A stretch of DNA of 64,000 nucleotides from JABFXC01 sp045804265 (GTDB lineage: Bacteria > Gemmatimonadota > Gemmatimonadetes > Gemmatimonadales > Gemmatimonadaceae): positions 1 to 64,000 of the forward strand of contig JBJMNK010000127.1 of assembly GCA_045804265.1 (NCBI GenBank), read 5' to 3'. Under the pieces are notes generated by a model, which ran no database searches, was not told the DNA's origin, and saw nothing but the letters and a program-made list of their open reading frames with translations. Each line of letters begins with the position of its first letter. The stretch's first letter is position 1. Shown here in pieces: positions 23,155 through 31,182 of the stretch. The translations under genes and the position numbers were made by a program.

Positions 23155-24261
23155 ATGTCCAAAGTCAGAATAGGAATAGTAGGCTCTCGCTTTCAGGCGG
23201 ACTGCATCGCGCATTCGGTGAAGATGATGCCGGAGGAGATGGAGGTCGTCGCCGTCGCGTCGCCATCGCCGGGCAATGCGGAGCAGTTCGCGAAGCGACA
23301 CGGGATCGCTCGGCATTATCGCGACTACCGCGAGCTGCTGCGCGACCCGAACGTCGAGCTGGTGTCGATCACGGCGCCGAACCGCCTGCATGCGCAGATC
23401 ACGGTCGAGGCGGCGGCGGCGGGGAAGCACGTGGTCTGCGAGAAGCCGCTCTGCGTCACGCTTGAGGAAGCCGATGCGATGATCGAGGCGTGTGCGTCGG
23501 CCGGGGTGCTGCTGCTCTACGCGGAGGAGCTGTTCTTCGCGCCGAAGTACGTGAAGGCGAAGCAGATGGCGGATGAAGGTGCGTTCGGAAAGATCCACCT
23601 CGTGAAGCAGGGAGAGAAGCACTCGGGGCCGCACTCGGACTGGTTCTGGGACGTCGACCAATCGGGGGGCGGCGCGCTGATGGACCTCGGCTGCCACGGG
23701 ATCGCGTTCTGCTGGTGGTTCCTCGGCAAGCCGAAGGTGAAGAGCGTGTACGCGCAGCTGTCGACGATGGTGAACGGCGCGAGGACGAAGGGCGACGACG
23801 AGGCGGTGACCATCATCGAGTTCGAGGGCGGAGCGTTAGGCGTGGTCGAGAACAGCTGGAACCGGCCCGGAGGGATGGACGACAGCATCGAGGTGTTCGG
23901 CGACAAGGGACAGACCTACGCCGACATGCTGATGGGGAACGCGCTGCCGACGTACTCGGAGGTCGGCTTCGGCTACGCGGTGGAGAAGGCCTCATCGACG
24001 AAGGGATGGACGTACCCCGTGTTCGAGGAGCACTGGAACTACGGCTTCCCGCAGGAGATGCGGCACTTCGCGCGCTGCGTGCGCGGGAAGGAGACGCCGA
24101 TCTCCGATGGCGAGACGGGGCGCGTCGTGCAGGAGGTGCTCTACGCCGCATACGCGTCGGCGGGGCTCGGGCAGAAGATCATCATGCCCTTCGCCCCGAA
24201 GGGGATCAGCAAGCCTATAGACCTCTGGAAGAAGCCCGAGCTGGCGCGGGCGGCGCTCTGA
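23155..24261 (+). CDS. Gfo/Idh/MocA-family oxidoreductase
   Basis: 368 residues. NAD(P) Rossmann at the N-terminus (KVRIGIVGSRFQADCIAHSV), then VSITAPNRLHAQITVEAA and the conserved VVCEKPLCVTLEEAD with catalytic-region Lys. Substrate domain includes SGGGALMDLGCHGIAF and the His-containing core. Family members interconvert sugar hydroxyl and keto groups. Its position after a periplasmic GMC sugar dehydrogenase and before a NagB-like isomerase suggests cytoplasmic processing of a keto-sugar. Stop codon overlaps the next ATG by 1 bp (TGATG). Confidence 0.9.
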   Translation: MSKVRIGIVGSRFQADCIAHSVKMMPEEMEVVAVASPSPGNAEQFAKRHGIARHYRDYRELLRDPNVELVSITAPNRLHAQITVEAAAAGKHVVCEKPLCVTLEEADAMIEACASAGVLLLYAEELFFAPKYVKAKQMADEGAFGKIHLVKQGEKHSGPHSDWFWDVDQSGGGALMDLGCHGIAFCWWFLGKPKVKSVYAQLSTMVNGARTKGDDEAVTIIEFEGGALGVVENSWNRPGGMDDSIEVFGDKGQTYADMLMGNALPTYSEVGFGYAVEKASSTKGWTYPVFEEHWNYGFPQEMRHFARCVRGKETPISDGETGRVVQEVLYAAYASAGLGQKIIMPFAPKGISKPIDLWKKPELARAAL

Positions 24262-25052
24262 TGCCTAACGCGCCAGTGCGGGTGTTCGCGACCCCGGACG
24301 CGATCGGCGAAGAAGTCGCCGGCCAGCTGCTGCAGCGGATCGGGCGAGCCAGGTCGGAGTCGCGACGGTTCCTGCTCGGCTCTCCCACCGGACGAAGTCC
24401 GAAGCCGGTGTTCGCGGCGATGGCGCGGCGACTGGCGGCGAAGCCGCAGGAGCTCGGGCACGTGGTGTTCGTGATGATGGACGAGTACCTCGTCCGGCGG
24501 GGGGAGGCCCTGGTGTACGCGCCCGGCGACGCACCGTGGTCGTGCCACTGGTTCGGCCGTGAGGAGATCGCGCGCCCGCTGAATGCATCGCTGGCGCCGA
24601 AACAGCAGCTCCGCGCGGAGTCGATCTGGTTTCCCGATCCGGAGGATCCGCCGGCGTACGACGCGCGGATCGAGGAAGCGGGGGGAATCGACTACTTCCT
24701 GCTCGCCTCGGGGGCGAGCGACGGGCATGTCGCGTTCAACCCGCCGGGGAGCCCGCGCACGAGCCGGACGCGCATCATCGAGCTGTCGGAAGAGACGCGA
24801 CGCGACAACCTCAAGACCTTCCCCGCGTTCGGAACGCTCGACGCCGTGCCGCATCATGGTGTCAGCGTCGGGATCGAGACGATCACACGGTCGCGCGAGG
24901 CGGCGATGATCGCCTGGGGCGCGGGGAAGCGCCTAACGGTGGCGCGCATGCGCGGTGCGCGCGGCTACGAACCCGACTGGCCGGCGACGCTGATCCACGA
25001 GTGCGTGGCGGGCCAGATACTCTGCGACGAGGCAGCGGCCCAGCCTGCCTGA
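24261..25052 (+). CDS. NagB-like glucosamine/galactosamine-6-phosphate isomerase family protein
   Basis: 263 residues. ATG overlaps the upstream TGA. Family landmarks: FLLGSPTGRSPKPVF (substrate phosphate loop), VVFVMMDEYLV (general base Asp region of NagB), LLASGASDGHVAFNPPGSP (equivalent of GIGxDGHIAFNEP, with GIG changed to ASGAS) and IIELSEETRRDNL. The family includes NagB deaminases, AgaS-type isomerases and 6-phosphogluconolactonases. The altered GIGxDG loop leaves the substrate open. Last gene of the sugar cluster. Confidence 0.85.
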   Translation: MPNAPVRVFATPDAIGEEVAGQLLQRIGRARSESRRFLLGSPTGRSPKPVFAAMARRLAAKPQELGHVVFVMMDEYLVRRGEALVYAPGDAPWSCHWFGREEIARPLNASLAPKQQLRAESIWFPDPEDPPAYDARIEEAGGIDYFLLASGASDGHVAFNPPGSPRTSRTRIIELSEETRRDNLKTFPAFGTLDAVPHHGVSVGIETITRSREAAMIAWGAGKRLTVARMRGARGYEPDWPATLIHECVAGQILCDEAAAQPA

Positions 25053-25075
25053 CGCCGGGCCCAGCGGCGCACAAC

Positions 25076-25609
25076 ATGCTCCCAATGAAGATCATGCGAA
25101 ACCTCTTTGTTCTCCCGACATTCGCCCTGCTGCTCGCCGCGCCGCCGGGCGTGGTTCAGGCCCAGGGGAGCTGGCCGCCGCCGGCGGCGGGTCCGGCGAT
25201 GCGGACCGTCGTCAGCTACGAGATCTCGGCCGCGCTCCTCTCGCGACGCCTGCCCGGCGACTGGGCGGACGCGATGCCTGAGCCGCTGCTCGCCGAAATG
25301 GAAGCCGACGAGCACTTCGCCTCGATCGACATCGGCAGCGCGTTAGGCAACGGGATCCTGATCCGCTTCGACTTCGACGACATGCAGTCGTACCATGAGT
25401 GGAACGACTCGCCCGGCGTCCAGCAGATGCTGGCCGAGATCGGGCAGGCGATCGGGTACGGCTATTCGCGCTCGAGCCTCGCGATGCGCAGGGTGGCCAT
25501 GAGCTCGCGGACAACGCCCGCGGCACCGCAACGAGCGCCGGCTGCCCCGCCGTCCGCACCGCCGGCGAAGCCGAAAGTCACGACGCGAGCGGCCGCGCAG
25601 AGCTCCTGA
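25076..25609 (+). CDS. Exported protein of unknown function
   Basis: 177 residues from ATG 25076 (ATGs at 25085 and 25094 are alternatives). Clear signal peptide: NLFVLPTFALLLAAPPGVVQAQ-GS. Mature part (about 90 residues, VVSYEISAALLSRRLPGDWA, MEADEHFASIDIG, ILIRFDFDDMQSYHEWNDSP) may be a small alpha/beta ferredoxin-like fold. A Pro/Ala-rich C-terminal tail follows. I do not recognise the family. Confidence 0.65.
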   Translation: MLPMKIMRNLFVLPTFALLLAAPPGVVQAQGSWPPPAAGPAMRTVVSYEISAALLSRRLPGDWADAMPEPLLAEMEADEHFASIDIGSALGNGILIRFDFDDMQSYHEWNDSPGVQQMLAEIGQAIGYGYSRSSLAMRRVAMSSRTTPAAPQRAPAAPPSAPPAKPKVTTRAAAQSS

Positions 25610-25628
25610 GCGAGCCCGGGGCCGCGTG

Positions 25629-26834
25629 ATGCGCGGCGTTCGTCCCGCAGTCCGGCGACTGCTCATCGCGGTCGCCTGTGCCGCGCTCGCGTCAGGCGCC
25701 CTCGCCGGGTGCGCGACGTTGACCGCGCCGCGCTATCACGGCCCGCCATCCGACCACTTCGACGGCAAGCACTTCCACAATTACGTGCGCTTCAAGGATC
25801 GGCAGATCAATGATGCGATCCGCCGAGAGGTGCACGCCATCACGGGGCGGCGCGGGCACTGGGACCGGTGGCAGGACGTGGCGACCGATGTCCCGCCGGC
25901 GCGCGTCGGCGGCGGCGCGCTGCGCGTCAGCTTCGTCAATCATTCGACGGTGCTGATCCAGATGGACAGCATCAACATCCTCACCGATCCTGTGTGGTCG
26001 GGCCGGATCAGCCCCGTTCGCTGGTATGGGCCGAAGCGACATCGGCCGCCCGGGATCCAGATCGACGACCTGCCACCGATCGATGTGATCGTGATCAGCC
26101 ACAATCATTACGACCACATGGATCTGCCGACGCTGCGCACGCTGGTCGCGCGCTTTCATCCGCGGATCATCACCGGTCTTGGCAACGCGAAGTATCTCGC
26201 GACGCAGGGTGTGCCCGCTGCGGAGGACATCGACTGGTGGCAGTCGGTCGCACTGCGCGCCGGGAGCCGCATCACCGGAGTGCCGGCGCAGCACTGGTCA
26301 GCGCGCGGGCTCACCGACAAGTGGCGGACACTCTGGCTTGGCTTCGTCATCGAGGGACCGTCAGGCGCGGTCTATTTCGCCGGCGACACCGGGTACGGTG
26401 AGTTCTTTCCCCTCATTCGCGACCGGTTTTCGCGCTTTCGCCTGGCGATCCTGCCGATCGCGCCGGCGCGTCCACGCAGCGCGATGGCGCCGCGCCACAT
26501 GTCCGCCGGTGACGCGGTGCGTGCCGCGCGGCTGTTCGGGGCGACGACGAACATGGCGATGCACTTCGGCACCTTTCAGCAGGGCGACGACGGTGAAGAG
26601 GAGCCGGTGGACTCGCTACGCGCCGCGCTCGCCGCCGCCGGCGCGTGCGCGCCGCGCTTCTGGGCGCTCAGGAACGGCGAGGCGCGGCTGGTACCAGCGG
26701 CTGATACGACCGCGCGTTCCGCGACGACGTGCACGCCCGGGAACGCTGACCGGTCCGCGACGCCGGAGGTGGAACGCGCGACACCACTGACCGCGACCGC
26801 GACGCGACGAAGCGCCACCACCCCCGCCGGTTGA
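25629..26834 (+). CDS. MBL-fold lipoprotein hydrolase (UlaG/NAPE-PLD-like)
   Basis: 401 residues from ATG 25629. Lipobox LAGC with Cys28. Metallo-beta-lactamase fold: STVLIQMDSINILTDPVWSG, metal motif HNHYDHMD, AQHWSARGLTDKWRTLW, YFAGDTGYGEFF, AMHFGTF. This is the NAPE-PLD/UlaG branch of zinc hydrolases; probable phosphodiester or lactone substrate. After about residue 355 the tail is Thr/Arg-rich low complexity. The TGA stop at 26832-26834 sits inside the -35 hexamer of the copper operon promoter, an unusually tight arrangement. Confidence 0.88.
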   Translation: MRGVRPAVRRLLIAVACAALASGALAGCATLTAPRYHGPPSDHFDGKHFHNYVRFKDRQINDAIRREVHAITGRRGHWDRWQDVATDVPPARVGGGALRVSFVNHSTVLIQMDSINILTDPVWSGRISPVRWYGPKRHRPPGIQIDDLPPIDVIVISHNHYDHMDLPTLRTLVARFHPRIITGLGNAKYLATQGVPAAEDIDWWQSVALRAGSRITGVPAQHWSARGLTDKWRTLWLGFVIEGPSGAVYFAGDTGYGEFFPLIRDRFSRFRLAILPIAPARPRSAMAPRHMSAGDAVRAARLFGATTNMAMHFGTFQQGDDGEEEPVDSLRAALAAAGACAPRFWALRNGEARLVPAADTTARSATTCTPGNADRSATPEVERATPLTATATRRSATTPAG

Positions 26835-26859
26835 CATACCCCACCGGGGTATATAGCTT
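26831..26859 (+). promoter_or_regulatory. Promoter of the copper operon
   Basis: Perfect -35 TTGACA at 26831-26836. Candidate -10 TATAGC at 26852 (15-bp spacer) or TAGCTT at 26854 (17-bp spacer). The palindromic CsoR-type operator fills the spacer. 40-47 bp upstream of the first gene. Confidence 0.75.
26836..26852. promoter_or_regulatory. CsoR-type operator
   Basis: ATACCCC-ACC-GGGGTAT, a perfect inverted repeat. CsoR family operators in other phyla are of the TACCCC-n-GGGGTA type. It overlaps the end of the -35 and the spacer, so bound apo-CsoR would block RNA polymerase; copper would release it. The operon ends with a csoR gene, closing the loop. Confidence 0.85.
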
Positions 26860-26898
26860 TCGTGCGTCACGAACGCACAGCGAGCGGAGGGAATCGCG

Positions 26899-27111
26899 AT
26901 GGACCGGATGACGATGAAGATCGACGGCATGAGCTGCGGGCACTGCGTCGCCGCCGTCGACAAGGCGCTGCAGAAGCTCGACGGGGTGAAAGTCGAGGGC
27001 GTGGCGATCGGGAAGGCGACGGTGTCGTACGACCCGTCGAAGGTATCCGAGGATGCGATCGCCGACGCGGTCGCGGACGAAGGATATGCAGTCGTCGAGA
27101 CCACGCGCTGA
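26899..27111 (+). CDS. copZ: Copper chaperone, HMA domain (CopZ-like)
   Basis: 70 residues, one heavy-metal-associated domain; GGAGG 8 nt before the ATG. Metal motif GMSCGHC (M11, C13, C16) near the N-terminus. CopZ proteins carry Cu(I) in the cytosol to CopA and to CsoR. First gene of a five-part copper unit: operator, copZ, cupredoxin, copA, csoR. Confidence 0.92.
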   Translation: MDRMTMKIDGMSCGHCVAAVDKALQKLDGVKVEGVAIGKATVSYDPSKVSEDAIADAVADEGYAVVETTR

Positions 27112-27122
27112 GGTGACACGCG

Positions 27123-27563
27123 ATGAGCACCGTCGACTGGATCGTCGTGCTCGGCGGGATCGCGGCGATTGCGTGGGTGAACTGGTATTTCTTCTTCGCT
27201 GAACGAACGGTCGCGACCGCAGCGAGCGTGGTGGGGACACGCGTGCTGGACGCGACCGCCGGCGAGCCGACCGCGACCAGCACGCCCGAAGTGAACATCA
27301 CCGTCCGCGGCGGCTACGACCCGGGGACGATCCGGGTGCCCGTCGGCCGCAAGGTGCGGCTCGTCTTCCAGCGACAGGATACGTCGAGCTGCTCGGAGGA
27401 GATCGTGCTTCCCGACTTCGGCATCCGCCGTTTCCTGCCGACGGGCAAGAAGGTCGCGATCGAGGTGACGCCGGCGAAGGTCGGTCGCTACGAATTTCAC
27501 TGCGGCATGGGGATGCTGCACGGCGCGCTGATCGCCGAAGGCGGGCCCGATGACAATGCCTAA
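27123..27563 (+). CDS. Membrane-anchored cupredoxin-domain protein
   Basis: 146 residues. N-terminal helix (DWIVVLGGIAAIAWVNWYFFF) anchors a cupredoxin fold (about 55-140): VNITVRGGYDPGTIRVPVG, Cys90 in DTSSCSEEI, and the loop YEFHCGMGMLHG with H126, C127, M129, M131 and H133 as candidate copper ligands. Probably receives or stores copper on the outer face. Overlaps the copA start by 14 bp, so the two are tightly coupled. Confidence 0.85.
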   Translation: MSTVDWIVVLGGIAAIAWVNWYFFFAERTVATAASVVGTRVLDATAGEPTATSTPEVNITVRGGYDPGTIRVPVGRKVRLVFQRQDTSSCSEEIVLPDFGIRRFLPTGKKVAIEVTPAKVGRYEFHCGMGMLHGALIAEGGPDDNA

Positions 27564-29934
27564 CGGTATGCAGGCCGGTGCCGCCGGAGACTCGCGCGAG
27601 CAGATCCGCATCCCGGTGAGCGGGATGACCTGCGCCGCGTGCCAGGCACGCGTCCAGCGCGCGCTGCAGAAGACGCCGGGCGTCGCCGACGCGTCGGTCA
27701 ACCTGATGATGAACAGCGCCGCGGTGACCTTCGACCCGCGAGTGTCATCGCCCAACGCGCTGGTCGATGCCATCCGCGCCACCGGCTACGGTGCCGAGCT
27801 CGCGGCGCCGGACGAGACTGCATTCGAGGAACAGGACGCGCGCGATCGCGCGACGGCGGCCGAGTTCCAGGAGCTGCGCCGCAAGGCGATCGTGAGCGGG
27901 ATCATCGGCATCCTGGCGATGATCGTGTCGATGCCGCTGATGAGCCACATCGGCGTCAGTGATCCGTTCATGCGATGGGCGATGGGCGCGGTACACCCGG
28001 TCTTCCATCATGCGCTCCCATGGCTGTATCGACTACCGATGCAGGCGGTGACGGGCGCGCTGATGGTGGCCGCGCTTGGCGTCATGCTCTGGGCGGGGCG
28101 CCACTTCTATACACGCGCATGGAGCGCGTTCCGGCACCACTCGGCCGACATGAACACCCTCGTCGCGGTGGGGACGGGGGCAGCCTTCCTCTATTCGGTC
28201 GTCGCGACGGTGGCGCCGGCGCTGTTCTTCGAGCGCGGTCTGACGCCGGACGTGTACTACGAGGCGGTGATCATCATCATCGCACTGATCCTCACCGGCA
28301 ACGCCTTCGAGGCGAGAGCGAAGACGCGGACGTCGAATGCGCTGCGCGCACTGGTGCATCTGCAACCGAAGACGGCACGTGTCGCCAGAAGCGAGACGGA
28401 AACCGACATCCCGATCGAGCAGGTCGCGAGCGACGAGACGGTCATCGTCAGGCCCGGCGAGCGGATTCCAACCGACGGTCAGGTCATCACCGGCGAGAGC
28501 GCGGTGGACGAATCGATGCTTACCGGCGAGTCGCTGCCGGTGGCGAAGAAAGCGGGAGACCGCGTCATCGGCGGCACGATGAACGGGATGGGTGCGTTCC
28601 GCTACCGCGCGACGACGTTAGGCGCGGACAGCGTGCTCGCCCGCATCGTGACGCTGATGCGCGACGCTCAGGGGTCACGTGCGCCGGTTCAGCGGCTCGC
28701 CGACCGGGTGAGCGGGATCTTCGTGCCGGTCGTCATCTCGATCGCGATCGCGACGTTCGTAATCTGGTTCCTCACGGCGGGGAACGCGCCGGTGGTCCGC
28801 GCATTCTCGGCCGCGATCGCGGTGCTGATCATCGCCTGTCCGTGCGCGATGGGGCTCGCCGTCCCGACGGCCGTCATGGTGTCGACAGGAAAGGGCGCCG
28901 AGCTCGGCCTGCTGATCAAGGGCGGCGAAGCGCTGCAGCGCGCCGGCGACATAACGACCGTGGTGCTGGACAAGACCGGCACCGTCACCGAAGGGCGGCC
29001 GAGCGTGACGGATGTCGTGCTCGCGCCGAACGCGCCGAACGCGTCGAGCGGACCAGCAAGCGAGGATGACCTGTTGCGTCAGGTGGCGTCGCTCGAGAAG
29101 AGCTCGGAGCACCCGCTCGCCGACGCGATGGTGCGTCATGCACGCGAACGCGGGTTGTCTCTGATCGACGCGACAGATTTTGCCGCGATCTCGGGGCAGG
29201 GCGCGACGGGACGAGTCGGCGACGTCGTGCTCGCGGTCGGGAACGAAGCGCTGATGACCGGCCACGGCATCGACGTCGCGCCGCTCCGCGACGCGGCCGA
29301 CGCGCTGGCCGGCGAGGGGAAGACGGCGATGTACGTCGCGGCCAACGGGAAGCTGGCGGGCGTGATCGCCGTCGCGGACCCGATTCGTCCGAGCTCGCGC
29401 GACGCGATCGCTCGGCTGCATCGGATGGGACTCGAGGTCGCGATGCTCACCGGCGACAACGAGCGCACAGCGAACGCGATCGCGCGTCAAGCGGGAGTCG
29501 ATCGTGTCGTCGCCGGCGTGCTCCCTGGCGGGAAGGTGGCGGAGATCGAGCGGCTCAAGGGCGCGGGCAAGGTCGTGGCGATGGTCGGTGACGGGATCAA
29601 CGACGCGCCCGCGCTCGCGGCGGCCGACATCGGAATGGCGATCGGCACCGGCACCGACATCGCCGTCGAGGCAGCGGACGTGGTGCTCATGCGCGGCGAC
29701 CTGCAGAGCGTCGCGCAGGCGATCGAGCTGTCGCGGCGCACCATGCGGACGATGAAACAGAACCTCTTCTGGGCTTTCATCTACAACGTGATCGGGATTC
29801 CGATCGCGGCGGGCGCGCTGTATCCTGCGTTCGGCCTTCTCCTGAGCCCGATCCTCGCCAGCGGGGCGATGGCATTCAGTTCGGTGAGCGTGGTCGCGAA
29901 CAGCCTGCGCCTTCGTGGCGCGCGCATCGCATAG
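27550..29934 (+). CDS. copA: Cu(+)-exporting P1B-type ATPase
   Basis: 794 residues. N-terminal HMA domain with GMTCAAC (C28, C31). Eight predicted membrane helices. A-domain MLTGESLPV (about 324), membrane ligand motif ACPCAMG (CPC about 429), phosphorylation site DKTGTVTEG (Asp about 474), SSEHPLADAM and GDGINDAPAL. CPC plus HMA defines the P1B-1 (Cu(I)) subgroup. Drives Cu(I) out of the cytoplasm. Regulated by CsoR through the operator at 26836. Confidence 0.95.
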   Translation: MTMPNGMQAGAAGDSREQIRIPVSGMTCAACQARVQRALQKTPGVADASVNLMMNSAAVTFDPRVSSPNALVDAIRATGYGAELAAPDETAFEEQDARDRATAAEFQELRRKAIVSGIIGILAMIVSMPLMSHIGVSDPFMRWAMGAVHPVFHHALPWLYRLPMQAVTGALMVAALGVMLWAGRHFYTRAWSAFRHHSADMNTLVAVGTGAAFLYSVVATVAPALFFERGLTPDVYYEAVIIIIALILTGNAFEARAKTRTSNALRALVHLQPKTARVARSETETDIPIEQVASDETVIVRPGERIPTDGQVITGESAVDESMLTGESLPVAKKAGDRVIGGTMNGMGAFRYRATTLGADSVLARIVTLMRDAQGSRAPVQRLADRVSGIFVPVVISIAIATFVIWFLTAGNAPVVRAFSAAIAVLIIACPCAMGLAVPTAVMVSTGKGAELGLLIKGGEALQRAGDITTVVLDKTGTVTEGRPSVTDVVLAPNAPNASSGPASEDDLLRQVASLEKSSEHPLADAMVRHARERGLSLIDATDFAAISGQGATGRVGDVVLAVGNEALMTGHGIDVAPLRDAADALAGEGKTAMYVAANGKLAGVIAVADPIRPSSRDAIARLHRMGLEVAMLTGDNERTANAIARQAGVDRVVAGVLPGGKVAEIERLKGAGKVVAMVGDGINDAPALAAADIGMAIGTGTDIAVEAADVVLMRGDLQSVAQAIELSRRTMRTMKQNLFWAFIYNVIGIPIAAGALYPAFGLLLSPILASGAMAFSSVSVVANSLRLRGARIA

Positions 29935-29948
29935 GAGACCTTCACATC

Positions 29949-30323
29949 ATGACGACGAAGACGAAGCGTGCCGCCCTGACGCTCGCGTCAGGCGCGAGCT
30001 GCGGCTGTGGCGTGCAGGAGAGCGGACACGAAGGACGCAAAGCGGTCGCGGTGGATCCGGACGCGAAGGAGCGCAACACCAAGCGGCTCCGCCGCATCGA
30101 GGGTCAGGTGCGCGGGATCGCGAAGATGGTCGACGAGGATCGCTACTGCGCCGACATCATGACTCAGATCTCCGCCGTGCAGGAAGCGCTGCGCTCGGTG
30201 GGGCGTGAGCTGATGCGAAATCATCTCAGGCACTGCGCGACGACGGCGATCCGGCAAGGCGAACAGGAAGCGGAAGCGATGTACGACGAGCTGCTGGAGC
30301 TGATGTACCGGCAAGGGCGATGA
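29949..30323 (+). CDS. csoR: CsoR-family copper-sensing repressor
   Basis: 124 residues, all-helical DUF156 fold (KRLRRIEGQVRGIAKMVDEDRYC, NHLRHC). The Cu(I) ligands Cys67, His92 and Cys96 keep the exact 25- and 4-residue spacings of the Mycobacterium CsoR. The first 35 residues (ASCGCGVQESGH) are an extra Cys/His-rich N-terminus not normal for the family; it may add a metal site. Cytoplasmic tetramer binding the operator at 26836. Last gene of the operon, 14 bp after copA. Confidence 0.93.
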   Translation: MTTKTKRAALTLASGASCGCGVQESGHEGRKAVAVDPDAKERNTKRLRRIEGQVRGIAKMVDEDRYCADIMTQISAVQEALRSVGRELMRNHLRHCATTAIRQGEQEAEAMYDELLELMYRQGR

Positions 30324-30351
30324 CGCCTGGCGCACACCGCCCGCCTAACGC

Positions 30352-31158
30352 ATGACGACGGCACGCGAGGAGTCATTGGATACAGAGAAGGAACCGTTCT
30401 ATCGGCCGAGCGGAAACGAGATCGAGATCTTCACGCACTGCCACGAGCAACGGCTGCCGGTCCTCCTCAAGGGACCGACTGGAGCGGGGAAGAGCCGCTT
30501 CATCGCGCACATGGCGTGGCGACTCAAGCGGCCGCTGATCACCGTCGCCTGTCACGACGATCTCTCGGCGAGCGACCTCACCGGGCGATACCTCATCGAA
30601 GGGTCGGAGACGGTCTGGTCCGACGGTCCGCTCACGCGCGCGGTGCGGACCGGCGCGATCTGCTACCTCGACGAGCTGGTCGAGGCGCGGCAGGACACCG
30701 TCGTCGTCGTCCATCCGCTCACCGATGACCGGCGCGTTCTCCCACTCGACAAGACGGGTGAGCTGCTCGAGGCCGCGCCCGGATTCCTGCTCGTCGCGTC
30801 GTACAATCCCGGCTACACGCGCGCGCTGAAGGACCTCAAGCCGAGCACGCGGCAGCGCTTCGTCACCATCGACTTCGACTTTCCCGCACCGGCGCTCGAG
30901 CGCGAGGTCGTCATGCACGAGGGGGGAGTCGATCGCGCGACCGCGGCGTCGCTGGTCGAGATCGCGGGGAAGATCCGCAACCTTCGCGGCGAAGGGCTGG
31001 TCGAGGGTCCGGGCACGCGCCTGCTCGTGTCCGCGGCGCGACTGATCGCGCGGGGGACAGCGCCGATCGAAGCATGCCGCGTCGCGATCGCCGGGCCGCT
31101 CACCGATGACCCCGAGCTGCAGGGCGCGATCGGCGACGTGATCCAGGCGCTGCTCTGA
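30352..31158 (+). CDS. norQ: MoxR-type AAA+ ATPase (NorQ/CbbQ)
   Basis: 268 residues. P-loop GPTGAGKS (about 41-48), Walker B AICYLDELVEAR, sensor VASYNPGY, arginine-finger region STRQRFVTIDF. This spacing and the C-terminal domain mark the NorQ/CbbQ group, which partners with a VWA protein to insert metal cofactors or remodel Rubisco or NO reductase. The next gene is that VWA partner. No norBC or cbb genes are in the window. An octamer GCCTAACG abuts the ATG. Confidence 0.88.
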   Translation: MTTAREESLDTEKEPFYRPSGNEIEIFTHCHEQRLPVLLKGPTGAGKSRFIAHMAWRLKRPLITVACHDDLSASDLTGRYLIEGSETVWSDGPLTRAVRTGAICYLDELVEARQDTVVVVHPLTDDRRVLPLDKTGELLEAAPGFLLVASYNPGYTRALKDLKPSTRQRFVTIDFDFPAPALEREVVMHEGGVDRATAASLVEIAGKIRNLRGEGLVEGPGTRLLVSAARLIARGTAPIEACRVAIAGPLTDDPELQGAIGDVIQALL

Positions 31159-31182
31159 GCTGCGCTCGACTGAACTGAATCG

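Noticed and set aside
23715..24260. Alternative frame joining the Gfo/Idh region to the NagB-like gene
   Set aside because: The Gfo/Idh frame is continuous to 24261 with family motifs; the other frame is Arg/Gly-rich shadow. The NagB-like gene has its own ATG.
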